NCBI RefSeq assembly: GCF_002014975.1
Contig: NZ_MUXV01000012.1
Coordinates: forward strand, 1 to 64,000
Source: Moraxella bovis
Lineage (GTDB): Bacteria; Pseudomonadota; Gammaproteobacteria; Pseudomonadales; Moraxellaceae
DNA: 64,000 nt
Reading direction: 5' to 3'
The notes below the pieces were generated by a model. The model saw only the letters and a program-made list of their open reading frames with translations. It had not been told where the DNA came from and ran no database searches. Within the stretch, counting starts at the first letter, position 1, and every line of letters starts with the position of its first letter. This document shows, piece after piece, positions 18,727 to 27,465 of the stretch. Both the position numbers and the translations under genes were made by a program.

Positions 18727-18778
18727 GATAATAAAAATAATTATTATTATTGACATTTTTTTTATTATTTAGTAATAT
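18727..18778 (+). promoter_or_regulatory. Near-consensus promoter with Fur-like operator for the haem cassette
   Basis: TTGACA (18750-18755), a 17-base spacer and TATAAT-like TAATAT (18773-18778) form an almost ideal sigma-70 promoter 31 bases before the ChaN-like gene. Directly upstream, and overlapping the -35 edge, is GATAATAAAAATAATTATTA, which resembles the Fur box (GATAAT repeats). Iron-controlled expression of the following haem genes is the natural inference. Confidence 0.7.
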
Positions 18779-18809
18779 TCCCTATCTTAATTATAGCTAA
18801 GGCAGTTTT

Positions 18810-19688
18810 ATGTTTGTTAGGGCGTGTTTTTTGATATTTTGTGCGTTGTATGAGGCAGGCTTTGGCTTGACAAACGCTCATGCCATGCATGATTTGATAA
18901 ATCTCTCATCAAAAACATCAACGGTTTTGACAACAGGTCAAATCTTTGATAAAGCCAACCGCCCCATCCCTTATGCTACTTTTGTCCAGCGACTGGCAGG
19001 AGCTGACTATGTTATCTTGGGTGAATACCATGACAGTGTGCCTCAGCACCACTTGGCAGACCAACTACTTCAAGATTTGCATAGACAAAGACCACAAGGC
19101 AGTTTGCTCTTGGAGATGCTGACCGTCGATCAGCAAGCTGCCATTGATAAAGCCCGTCAAAATCCACCTTCCTTTAAAAAATTGCCCAAAGCACTTGGTT
19201 GGCAAAAATCATGGGATTGGGCGTTGTACGGACAAATTGTGGCACAGCCGTTTGAGTTTGGCTATCCTTTGATTGCCACTAATTTGACAAAATCTGAAGT
19301 TAAAACTCTAATGCAAGGGGCAGAACCGTTAAAAGGCTATCTTTCCACCAATGATGATATTAAAGCAATATTAAAAACCCGTATTTTAAAAGCACATGGC
19401 TTTGACAAAGCAGGGCTTGATAAAGCAGACGAAAAAATCGTGGACAATATGGTTGCCATTCAGCAATTTAGAGATCGCCGAATGGCAGAAAAAATCTTAT
19501 CATCGCCAAAACCCACTTTGCTTTTGACAGGGAATTATCATGCCGAGCAAGGCGTGGGTATACCAATGCACTTGATTGATTTGCAACATGGCAAAACACC
19601 CTTGACAGGCATCGTGGTATTGATGAGTAAATCTATGGGTGAATTTGATGGTCAAGACGCTGATTATATTTGGGTGATTCAAGAGTAA
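18810..19688 (+). CDS. ChaN-like haem-binding family protein
   Basis: Member of the ChaN / PF04187 family, whose characterised member binds haem at the outer membrane and is iron-regulated. The N-terminus (MFVRACFLIFCALYEAGFG) looks like a signal peptide; there is no perfect lipobox. Family motifs are GADYVILGEYHDSVPQHH in the first third and LLTGNYHAEQGVGIP near the end, which supply the conserved His/Tyr pairs. Its 292 residues fit the family. It is the first gene after the Fur-like promoter, and its stop overlaps the region just before the peptidase ATG (19691), which indicates tight coupling. Confidence 0.82.
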   Translation: MFVRACFLIFCALYEAGFGLTNAHAMHDLINLSSKTSTVLTTGQIFDKANRPIPYATFVQRLAGADYVILGEYHDSVPQHHLADQLLQDLHRQRPQGSLLLEMLTVDQQAAIDKARQNPPSFKKLPKALGWQKSWDWALYGQIVAQPFEFGYPLIATNLTKSEVKTLMQGAEPLKGYLSTNDDIKAILKTRILKAHGFDKAGLDKADEKIVDNMVAIQQFRDRRMAEKILSSPKPTLLLTGNYHAEQGVGIPMHLIDLQHGKTPLTGIVVLMSKSMGEFDGQDADYIWVIQE

Positions 19689-19690
19689 AA

Positions 19691-21958
19691 ATGACATTAC
19701 AAAGTAATAAAAACAAGTGGTATTTTGCAATTTGGATGATGCTTGGCTTGGCAATTAACTCATTTGCTTTAGCAGGCGGACTGTCTGATGAGATGAAAAA
19801 CTCCACAAACCAACATAGCATGTCTGACCATCGTGATAGCCCTATTTCTCCCCCTGATGTTGCCAAATATCCCACGCTTTATCAAGTACACGGTGAGCTT
19901 GTGGTTGATGATTATGCGTGGCTTTATGCTGATAGCGGTGAAAGAAACCGACTTATTGAACAAGAAAACGCCCACACCGCCCATCATCTTGACCGCTCAC
20001 TCATAAACACCCTAAGTCAAGAAATCAAGAAGAGAAGTAAAGTAGGTGTATCAGATGAAATTTGGTTAGATGGTGGCATATTTTTTAAAAAAGATAATAC
20101 ATCTTTCCCCAAAGTGTTTATCAAAAGTCAAAATAAAAACAACCAAAATGTTTGGACGCTGCTTTTGGATACCAATGCCGAAAAACAAATGCTTGGTGTG
20201 GACACTTATCAGCTTGGCACGATAAAACCTGCACCCAATGCCGCTCACATTGCCATCAGCTATGATATCATCGGTAATGAAGTGTACGCTATTGATATTA
20301 CGGATAAGACAGGTCGTGTCATTGATCGCTTGACAAAAACAGCTGGACAGGTGGTGTGGCTTAACCATGAGTATTTGGTGTATGTGAATGATTACCACAA
20401 TCAGGTGTTACGCCACAAGCTCGGCACTTCCCAAAGCCAAGATGTGCCGATTTACCATAAACAAAATCAGCGGCTTGGTCTGTCTTTGGATAGTGCCAGC
20501 TCTGATGAGTTTGTTCTTTTGACGCTTGGTAACATGACTACTGCCCAAACTTTGTTTGCCAAACCAGAAGATTTGATACAGCAAGGTGAATTTACACCCT
20601 TTGGAGTGATAGAACAAGATCGTGAGTATTACTTAGAGCATTATCAAGGTAGATTTTATCTCAAACTCAGTGATCAAAATGGGGCGGCGCTATACGTTTT
20701 GACCCAAGATGATATGACAAAATGGCGACAAAATCAGCATCTGCCAAATCCGATTTTTATGCCAAATAAGAGAGCAACGTTGGAGAGTTTTGCTTTTGTC
20801 GGAGATTATCTGATTGTTAAGGTGCGGCAAGGGGGTGTGCACCAGATTTTTTATGCCAATGTCAATGATTTACGTTTTGACAAGCTCTATCATGTCATTG
20901 ATAAAAAAGATAAAAATGAGCAACAGTTTGACAGCTCAATCTATGCTGGTGATCAGGTATGGCGATCGGTAAAATTTGACGACGAAGCTTATATGGTTTG
21001 GATAAAATCCAGTGGCTTTGATATCCAAGCAAACACCAATCCCCATCTGTTAAGATTGGGCTACACTTCACCGAGTACACCAAAAACTGTGCGATATTAC
21101 GATCTGCTACATCACCAATTTGTGAATGTCGCTCAAACTCAAAAGGACTATCAAACCAAACGCTTATGGATTGCCAGCAAAGATGGTACAAAACTCCCCA
21201 TTACTTTGGTGTACAAAACAGGTTTAACGCCTACAAAAGATACTCCTTTGTTGATTTATGGCTATGGAGCGTATGGATTTAGTCTTGATCCTGTTTATGG
21301 CAGTAGCTATATTTCTTTGTTGGACAGAGGATTTGTTTATGTGTTTGCTCACATTCGGGGTGGAGGCGAGCTTGGACAGGCGTGGCACAACGACGGTAAG
21401 CTTACTAAAAAACAAAACAGTTTTGATGATTTTGTTACCGTTACTAAAAGCTTACATCAACAAGGCTACGGTTCGCCTGCCAATACCTTTGCAATGGGAG
21501 AAAGTGCAGGAGGTCTTGTTGTTGCTAACGTCTGTACTACCCACCCTGAGCTTTATAAGGCATGTGTTATGCAAGTGCCGTTTTTGGATGTTTTGTCCAA
21601 CTACCATCAAGGCAAAACAGACGATGAAGACCAGTATTCAGAGTGGGGCGACCCAAGTATGGTAAGTGATTATCGCACCATTGCCCATTATAATCCTTAT
21701 ACCAATTTGACAGTGAAGCATTATCCTAACATGCTAATCATCGCTCATCGCCAAGATGCAAGAGTAAATTTCGTGGACAGTTTGAAGTTTATTGCCAAGA
21801 TTAGGGCGTATCAAATTGATAACAACCATAGCTTACACTTAATTGCCATCAAAGACGGCGGACATAGTGGTACAGGACAAAATAGTCGTGTCGCTAATAA
21901 TGCCATGGCATATGCATTTATCTTGCAGCAATGCAGTTCTTGCCAGACCTTAGAATAA
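19691..21958 (+). CDS. Exported prolyl oligopeptidase / oligopeptidase B family peptidase (S9A)
   Basis: Serine peptidase of about 755 residues. After a signal-peptide-like N-terminus (WYFAIWMMLGLAINSFALAGG) come the family N-terminal motif (YQVHGELVVDDYAWLYADSG), a beta-propeller region, and the alpha/beta hydrolase domain (LIYGYGAYGFSLDP, HIRGGGELGQAWH). The triad is Ser605 in GESAGG, Asp689 in RQDARV and His725 in GGHSG. I chose the ATG at 19691, two bases after the chaN stop, over an upstream TTG. Classical oligopeptidase B is cytosolic, so the export signal and the place in a haem operon are unusual. Degradation of haem-protein peptides is a possible role (inference). Confidence 0.85.
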   Translation: MTLQSNKNKWYFAIWMMLGLAINSFALAGGLSDEMKNSTNQHSMSDHRDSPISPPDVAKYPTLYQVHGELVVDDYAWLYADSGERNRLIEQENAHTAHHLDRSLINTLSQEIKKRSKVGVSDEIWLDGGIFFKKDNTSFPKVFIKSQNKNNQNVWTLLLDTNAEKQMLGVDTYQLGTIKPAPNAAHIAISYDIIGNEVYAIDITDKTGRVIDRLTKTAGQVVWLNHEYLVYVNDYHNQVLRHKLGTSQSQDVPIYHKQNQRLGLSLDSASSDEFVLLTLGNMTTAQTLFAKPEDLIQQGEFTPFGVIEQDREYYLEHYQGRFYLKLSDQNGAALYVLTQDDMTKWRQNQHLPNPIFMPNKRATLESFAFVGDYLIVKVRQGGVHQIFYANVNDLRFDKLYHVIDKKDKNEQQFDSSIYAGDQVWRSVKFDDEAYMVWIKSSGFDIQANTNPHLLRLGYTSPSTPKTVRYYDLLHHQFVNVAQTQKDYQTKRLWIASKDGTKLPITLVYKTGLTPTKDTPLLIYGYGAYGFSLDPVYGSSYISLLDRGFVYVFAHIRGGGELGQAWHNDGKLTKKQNSFDDFVTVTKSLHQQGYGSPANTFAMGESAGGLVVANVCTTHPELYKACVMQVPFLDVLSNYHQGKTDDEDQYSEWGDPSMVSDYRTIAHYNPYTNLTVKHYPNMLIIAHRQDARVNFVDSLKFIAKIRAYQIDNNHSLHLIAIKDGGHSGTGQNSRVANNAMAYAFILQQCSSCQTLE

Positions 21959-21966
21959 AAAATCAC

Positions 21967-22021
21967 TTACCTTAAACCTGTCAAGCCAATTTTTTGCTAT
22001 CCAAAGCACGGTTTAAGGTAA
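21967..22021 (+). promoter_or_regulatory. Stem-loop in the leader of the haem receptor gene
   Basis: A perfect 12-bp inverted repeat, TTACCTTAAACC and GGTTTAAGGTAA, separated by 31 bases, lies between the peptidase stop and the receptor ATG. It has no T-run after it, so it may be an attenuating or stabilising structure, or an operator, within the operon. Confidence 0.5.
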
Positions 22022-22062
22022 ATCAAAAATCAATAAACCTAACCTAAATTTAGGAGTTTAAA

Positions 22063-24315
22063 ATGTCAACATCTCCCATTGTTTTTCAAAAAACGAAGCT
22101 TGCTTTATGTCTATCAGTAGTTTTTTGTGTAACTGCGTACGCTGACAATGAATTGGTATTAGAAGAAGTTACCATCAGTGCCAAGCAAACCATCAATAAA
22201 AAACCCTTTACTACCTCCCAAGCGATTACGAGTATTGACAAAGAGACGATTGACCGTTCGGTAACAGGGCTTGACAGCGTAGTGCGATCTACTGCAGGGG
22301 CGTTTACCAGCATGGATACCCCACAAGGCACGCTCAATGTCAATGTGCGGGGCATGACAGGCTTTGGACGAGTAAATACGATGATAGACGGCGTACCACA
22401 AACCTTGTTTGGAGTAACAGCGACGAGTGAAGGTGAAGGTGGGTTTCACACTTCACCGCCATCCAGTAGCACTTTTGGAGCGGTCATTGACAGCAATTTT
22501 TTGGTAGGAGCAGACATCAGTCGTGGCGGACAGGGTGGCTCGCACGGCACCAATGCTTTGATGGGTAGTGTCAATTTTAGAACAATAGGTGTTGATGATA
22601 TTATCCAAGATGATAAAAACTGGGGAGTATTGAACAAATATACCTACGGCACAAACAAACTTGGACACAATGCAATGTTGGCAGGAGCGGTAAAAGGCGA
22701 ATTATCTGCAGGAGGATCGCTTGGCATAATGCTGGCGACCAGTGGTGCAAACAAATCCACAGATTATAAACGAGGCGATGGTAAACTTGCTAGCCATAAC
22801 GATTATGTCATTTCAAAAGTGCAAAAACCACGATCTTATCTGGCAAAATTGGAATATCAACCAAGCGACATGCACAGTTTTATCTTGTCAGGACGAGATT
22901 ATCGCACCAACATCGGTGGGCGACAGCTGAATAATAACGCTTATGGCGTAGACTACTACTTTACACCCGACAATCGTCTTGTGGATTTAGCGTTTAAGGC
23001 TAATACCACAGCAACAACTCAATCTATGAACCGTACTGCCAAGTATCAAACACTTGAAAATGCTGTCGCTAAAAACCGCTCTAACTATTTTGATCTAAGT
23101 AACATCAGTCGCTTTGACGGAAATTTTGGTAAGTTGACGAGTCGTTATGGTGTGTCCTTTTTGACCAATGATTATAGTCGCACAGCAGTTGCTGACAATG
23201 AAGATAGTTACAATTACACCCCTTTCTCACCGACAGGCAAACAAACCATCAAAAGCGTATACATGGACAACACCTTTGAAAAAGGCAGGTTTGGAATGGA
23301 CTTATCATTGACCTATGCTGATTCCGAATTTGAAGGCTTTAAGCCTGCTTGTGGCACGGAGGGAGGTGTGCAGGTGCCTTGTTTTCCAATCGGTGAAGCA
23401 GTCGTTTCCAATCGCTCCAAAGACGTCAATGGTAAAATCGCCCTGTCCTATCAGGTTACTGATTGGTTTATGCCTTTTGTGAGCTATGCTCGCACCAGTC
23501 GCATGCCTAACATTCAAGAAGTGTTTTTTAACAATCAGGGTGGCGGATCCATGAATCCATTCTTAAAGCCTGAAAAAGCCGATATCAAAGAAGTAGGTTT
23601 TAACATTTTTAAGCACGGAATACTCGCGGACAGCGATACTTTTGGGTTAAAGGCAACCTATTTCCATAGCAAAATTAAAGATTATATTCATGCCCAAACA
23701 TTCTACCTTAGAACCGATGGCAAGCTAACAAATGACATTAATGATGATATCGTCGGATTTAATGCGCCCATTTCTGTTAACTCTCTAGAACCTGTTACAT
23801 CAAAAGGCGTGGAATTGATGGCAAATTATGATACAGGCAGGTATTTTGCAAACTTATCCTACACTCACGCTAAGTCTGACCAACCTGTCAATATAAATTC
23901 AGGACATCATGACTTTGGTTTTACAGGGGGCGGTACAGATCGTTTGCCAACCGATTATTGGACGGCAGAAGTCGGAACTCGTGCGTTCAATAACAAGTTA
24001 TCATTGTCAGCACAGGTTAATTACTATGGTAAAAATGCTCGCTTAAACCCTGACTATATAAGCTTAACAGGCGAAGAGCAGCTACAAAAAATGCCCAAAA
24101 ATCCAATCATTACCAATTTGTTTGCTCATTATCAAGTTAATCAAGATTTAACTTTGAGAGCAGGAATAGAAAACGTCTTTGATAAACTTTATATTCACCC
24201 TTTAAATAGTCAAAACAGCAATTACAGCCAACTTGACGACAATGGCGAACCAACCTTATTTACCAACTACGCAAGGGGTAGAACAGCGACAATTGGCTTA
24301 GAGTATCGGTTTTGA
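22063..24315 (+). CDS. TonB-dependent outer-membrane haem receptor
   Basis: A 750-residue outer-membrane receptor with a signal peptide ending near AYA. It has a TonB-box-like stretch (LEEVTISAK), a plug domain (about residues 45-175: GLDSVVRSTAGAFTSMDTPQ, NVRGMTGFGRVNTMIDGVPQ, GGQGGSHGTNALMGSVNFRT) and a 22-strand-type barrel ending in the terminal aromatic residue (GRTATIGLEYRF). The plug signature (VNTMIDGVPQT...FGA..D) is close to the haem/haemoglobin receptor group as I recall it. The ligand is inferred mainly from the neighbours ChaN, HmuS and HmuTUV. AGGAG lies before the ATG. The stop overlaps the ATG of tonB. Confidence 0.88.
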   Translation: MSTSPIVFQKTKLALCLSVVFCVTAYADNELVLEEVTISAKQTINKKPFTTSQAITSIDKETIDRSVTGLDSVVRSTAGAFTSMDTPQGTLNVNVRGMTGFGRVNTMIDGVPQTLFGVTATSEGEGGFHTSPPSSSTFGAVIDSNFLVGADISRGGQGGSHGTNALMGSVNFRTIGVDDIIQDDKNWGVLNKYTYGTNKLGHNAMLAGAVKGELSAGGSLGIMLATSGANKSTDYKRGDGKLASHNDYVISKVQKPRSYLAKLEYQPSDMHSFILSGRDYRTNIGGRQLNNNAYGVDYYFTPDNRLVDLAFKANTTATTQSMNRTAKYQTLENAVAKNRSNYFDLSNISRFDGNFGKLTSRYGVSFLTNDYSRTAVADNEDSYNYTPFSPTGKQTIKSVYMDNTFEKGRFGMDLSLTYADSEFEGFKPACGTEGGVQVPCFPIGEAVVSNRSKDVNGKIALSYQVTDWFMPFVSYARTSRMPNIQEVFFNNQGGGSMNPFLKPEKADIKEVGFNIFKHGILADSDTFGLKATYFHSKIKDYIHAQTFYLRTDGKLTNDINDDIVGFNAPISVNSLEPVTSKGVELMANYDTGRYFANLSYTHAKSDQPVNINSGHHDFGFTGGGTDRLPTDYWTAEVGTRAFNNKLSLSAQVNYYGKNARLNPDYISLTGEEQLQKMPKNPIITNLFAHYQVNQDLTLRAGIENVFDKLYIHPLNSQNSNYSQLDDNGEPTLFTNYARGRTATIGLEYRF

Positions 24316-25274
24316 TGATAGAGAAAGGATTGACCAACTCCCAAAAAGGGGTAGTGTGGTGCTTAGTCGTTGCAGGGCATAGTTTAGCGGTGTGGGGTCT
24401 TTTATGGACAAAAGTGCCACAGTTGCCAAGTGCTGTGGTTACTCCTTTACAGGTAGAATGGATTGAACTTGCCAATCTAGCCACGCCTGCAACACCGACA
24501 AATCAAACCAGATTGGATAATGCCAATCCACCCAAATCTGACCCAAAACCTGAACAGACATCAGTTTTGATAAAGAAACCGATAAAAAAATCGGTTGAAC
24601 AACCAATCAAACAATCGGTTCAAAAAACCAAGCCAGCACCCAAAACAAAAATAGAGACAACCCCAATCACAGGCAATCAAACACCAGACCAGGCAAAAAA
24701 TACGTGGACGATACAAGCTCATGATTCTTTTTCAGAAGAACAGCCAACCAACCAACCAGAACAAAAAACGACAAACGCCGAACAGGACAATGCCAAAGAT
24801 GACAATAAACAGAGTGATAATGCCAAGCAAGGTGTTGGTAATCAAAGCAGTGAAAAGGATAATAAAGCAGATAGCTCCAAAATATCAAGTAGTCATGTTG
24901 GAAGTGGCAAAAACAATCACAGTAACACAGGATCATCAAGTGATAATACCAATCAGGCCAAGTCAAATGCTCTAGAACAAAGTTGGGCTGCCAAAGTGCG
25001 AGTCAAAATTGAAAAAAATCTTGATTATCCAGAAGAGGCACTTTCTAAAAAATGGAGTGGAAAACCCACGCTCAAAATTACCATTGACAAGACAGGGCGT
25101 GTGTTATCGGCAAGTGTTGCCAAAAGCAGTGGAAAAAGCATTCTGGATAAGGAGGCAATAGCCACTGCACAAAGAGCTTCCCCTTTGCCTGCACCGCCTG
25201 ATGAAATTATGAGAGGAGAGTCTAGCAGGAGTTTTATAATTCCTGTGCGATTTGATTTAAAAAGCCATCGCTAA
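24315..25274 (+). CDS. TonB family energy-transducing protein
   Basis: Couples the inner-membrane proton force to the receptor encoded directly upstream. The N-terminal membrane anchor is VVWCLVVAGHSLAVWGLLW. A long hydrophilic spacer rich in Lys, Pro, Gln, Asn and Ser spans the periplasm (about residues 60-220). The C-terminal TonB domain is SWAAKVRVKIEKNLDYPEEA through GKPTLKITIDKTGRVLSASV, and ends SFIIPVRFDL. The ATG at 24315 shares a base with the receptor stop, giving translational coupling. No exbB/exbD genes are in the window, so they must be supplied from elsewhere. Confidence 0.9.
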   Translation: MIEKGLTNSQKGVVWCLVVAGHSLAVWGLLWTKVPQLPSAVVTPLQVEWIELANLATPATPTNQTRLDNANPPKSDPKPEQTSVLIKKPIKKSVEQPIKQSVQKTKPAPKTKIETTPITGNQTPDQAKNTWTIQAHDSFSEEQPTNQPEQKTTNAEQDNAKDDNKQSDNAKQGVGNQSSEKDNKADSSKISSSHVGSGKNNHSNTGSSSDNTNQAKSNALEQSWAAKVRVKIEKNLDYPEEALSKKWSGKPTLKITIDKTGRVLSASVAKSSGKSILDKEAIATAQRASPLPAPPDEIMRGESSRSFIIPVRFDLKSHR

Positions 25275-25395
25275 GTAAAGAGAGGATCAATGTCAAGATA
25301 TTAATAGAGATTTACCTTTAAGCAAGTCATGAGAGTGAGTTATCATTCATTCTTAAAAGTTAAACCTTGGATTTATCCAACGCTAGGAGAACCTG

Positions 25396-26523
25396 ATGAA
25401 AACCGACAAATTTTTATTAAACAGCACCGCCCCAAAAGTGGCAAGCATCACTTTGGAGCCTTTTCAAAAAAATACCACGCTTTGGCAAACTTATCAAGCC
25501 AAAAAAGCTGACACGCCCATGCTTTTCCCTACTGAAGGGGCAAAACTGCTAGGTGTGAGTGAGTTTGAATTGCTGTTGTCATCACCAAACAGCGTTTATC
25601 TTGGGAGCGATTGCCGTCCCATGCTGTTGCGATTACATGAATTGGGTCAAGTGGAAAATATTGTCCGCAATGAATTTGCTGTTCATGAAAAAACAGGACA
25701 GTTTTTAGGTTTGGAACTTGGACAAACGATGGGAATGGCGTTGAATCAAGGCGGTTTAGATTTGCGAGTGTTTTTAAATCATTTTAAGTTTATGCTTGCT
25801 ATTGTGGCTACGGACGATAAACCCAGCTATCAAATTGCGTTTTTTGATGAATTTGGGCAAGCGGTAGATAAGGTGTTTTTAAATCCCATCACTGATGAAA
25901 AAATCACCCTTTGGCAAACCCTGACCGCCGATTTTGCTAAAACGGTTCAAAAGACATCAATAGAGGTTTTATACCCTGAAATACAAGGTAATTGGCAGGT
26001 CAAACATCTTGATGAGAATCAAAAAGCAGACTTTCACCATGATTGGTTGGCGATGACTGACATTCATCAATTTTATAAAATTTTATCCACGTATCAATTA
26101 GATCGCCAAAGTAGCTATGTAAACGCTCCTTCAAACTACACCAAACGCCTAAATCCAAAAGTTTTAGAGTCTTTGTTGAGTCGTGCGAGCGAACAGGCGT
26201 TACCGTTGATGATTTTTGTGGGCAATACTGGTATGGTGCAAATTTATGCAGGTACGATCAAGAATATCAAAAAAATAGGGCATTGGCTGAATATCATGGA
26301 TAAAAAATACAGTCAATTTACATTGCATCTCAATGATAAGATGGTTGAAAGTGTATGGTGGATCAGACGCCCACATTCGGACGGTTATACGATTGCCTTA
26401 GAGGGTTTTGATAAGCATGGTAATAGCATCATTACCATTTTTGGCGAACGTACCGAAGGACAAAAACAAGATCCTAATTGGCAAGTTTTTGCCGAAGCAC
26501 TGGCAGCAGAATTTGCATATTAA
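25396..26523 (+). CDS. HmuS/HemS-type haem utilisation protein
   Basis: Cytoplasmic haem-handling or haem-degrading protein of the HemS/ChuS/HmuS family, with two homologous halves. Half 1: GAKLLGVSEFELLLSS, VENIVRNEFAVHEKTGQFLG, LDLRVFLNHFKFMLAI, QIAFFDEFGQAVDKVFL. Half 2: PLMIFVGNTGMVQIYAGTIK, GHWLNIMDKKYSQFTLHL, VWWIRRPHSDGYTIALEGFD. At 375 residues it is slightly longer than most relatives (about 340-350), from an extended N-terminus. The ATG follows CTAGGAG. It sits between tonB and hmuT, the usual order for a haem locus. Confidence 0.88.
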   Translation: MKTDKFLLNSTAPKVASITLEPFQKNTTLWQTYQAKKADTPMLFPTEGAKLLGVSEFELLLSSPNSVYLGSDCRPMLLRLHELGQVENIVRNEFAVHEKTGQFLGLELGQTMGMALNQGGLDLRVFLNHFKFMLAIVATDDKPSYQIAFFDEFGQAVDKVFLNPITDEKITLWQTLTADFAKTVQKTSIEVLYPEIQGNWQVKHLDENQKADFHHDWLAMTDIHQFYKILSTYQLDRQSSYVNAPSNYTKRLNPKVLESLLSRASEQALPLMIFVGNTGMVQIYAGTIKNIKKIGHWLNIMDKKYSQFTLHLNDKMVESVWWIRRPHSDGYTIALEGFDKHGNSIITIFGERTEGQKQDPNWQVFAEALAAEFAY

Positions 26524-26648
26524 TACTTAACTTATCATTTAAGCTAAATGACCAGTTTATTATGATGGATTGTTCTTTGCTTTAATCAAGGATTGTACAA
26601 AAACTAAGCTTGGTACAAACAGAATATTCTATTTTGAGGAGAAATGCT

Positions 26649-27443
26649 ATGAAATTATTTGTAAAGAGTTTGTTGGTTGGGGTAGTTTTTACTACTACCC
26701 TTGCCAATGCTTATGAGCGTATCGTGGTATTAAGTGGTGATGTGGGCGATATTGTTACTGCATTGGGTGATGCCAAAAAAGTGGTGGGACGAGACAATAC
26801 GAACAGAAATCCTGCCTTAGCTCATGCCAAATCTATCGGAACACATAGAAATCTGACACCTGAACCGATTGTTGCCTTAAAACCTGATCTGGTTCTTGGT
26901 AGTTATATGGTGCAACCACCTACTTTATATAAACGCTTAAACAGTTTAAAGATCAAGGCGGTTAATGTTGCCCCTACCGAGAGTGCGACGGATTATATCA
27001 AAGCGATCACCACAATCGGTCAATATTTAGGTAAAGAGCAACAAGCAAAAAAATTATCAAGCAGATGGCAACAGGGTATGGCTACCAAAAAATCAACAAA
27101 GGTTCGCTATTTGTTGAGTTACGACGGACGTATTGTAGCAGGTAAAGGCACGGTGGGCGATGAACTGATTAAACGAGCAGGTGGTGTGAATGCAGTAAAC
27201 ATTCAAGGATTAAAGCCACTTTCTCGTGAAGGTTGGCTCGCCGCCAAAGCCGATGTCATCATTATCGCTAAGCACAACCAAGCCACGCTTGGAACGATCA
27301 GTGAATTTATCAAACGCCCAGAGATTTCGGCAAACCCTGCCGCCAAAAAAGGTAAAGTATATTATTGGCCTGCTAATGACTTTTTAAGATATGGACTTGA
27401 TAGTCCAGAAATCGTGAGCAAACTGCATGCTTTGGCAAAATGA
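26649..27443 (+). CDS. hmuT: Haem ABC transporter periplasmic binding protein HmuT
   Basis: Class III periplasmic binding protein that captures haem after outer-membrane passage. It has a cleavable signal peptide (about 21 residues, ending ANA), then RIVVLSGDVGDIVTALGDAK, TPEPIVALKPDLVLGSYMVQ and the C-terminal lobe with KVYYWPANDFLRYGLDSPEI. Its 264 residues are typical of HmuT. The start at 26649 is set by GAGGAG 8 bases upstream. No lipobox is present. The coding end overlaps the possible first start of hmuU. Confidence 0.88.
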   Translation: MKLFVKSLLVGVVFTTTLANAYERIVVLSGDVGDIVTALGDAKKVVGRDNTNRNPALAHAKSIGTHRNLTPEPIVALKPDLVLGSYMVQPPTLYKRLNSLKIKAVNVAPTESATDYIKAITTIGQYLGKEQQAKKLSSRWQQGMATKKSTKVRYLLSYDGRIVAGKGTVGDELIKRAGGVNAVNIQGLKPLSREGWLAAKADVIIIAKHNQATLGTISEFIKRPEISANPAAKKGKVYYWPANDFLRYGLDSPEIVSKLHALAK

Positions 27444-27465
27444 TCGCCTTGATAAGCTAATAACG

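Noticed and set aside
24667..24966. Minus-strand frame inside the TonB spacer
   Set aside because: Shadow of the low-complexity Lys/Asn/Gln-rich TonB linker.
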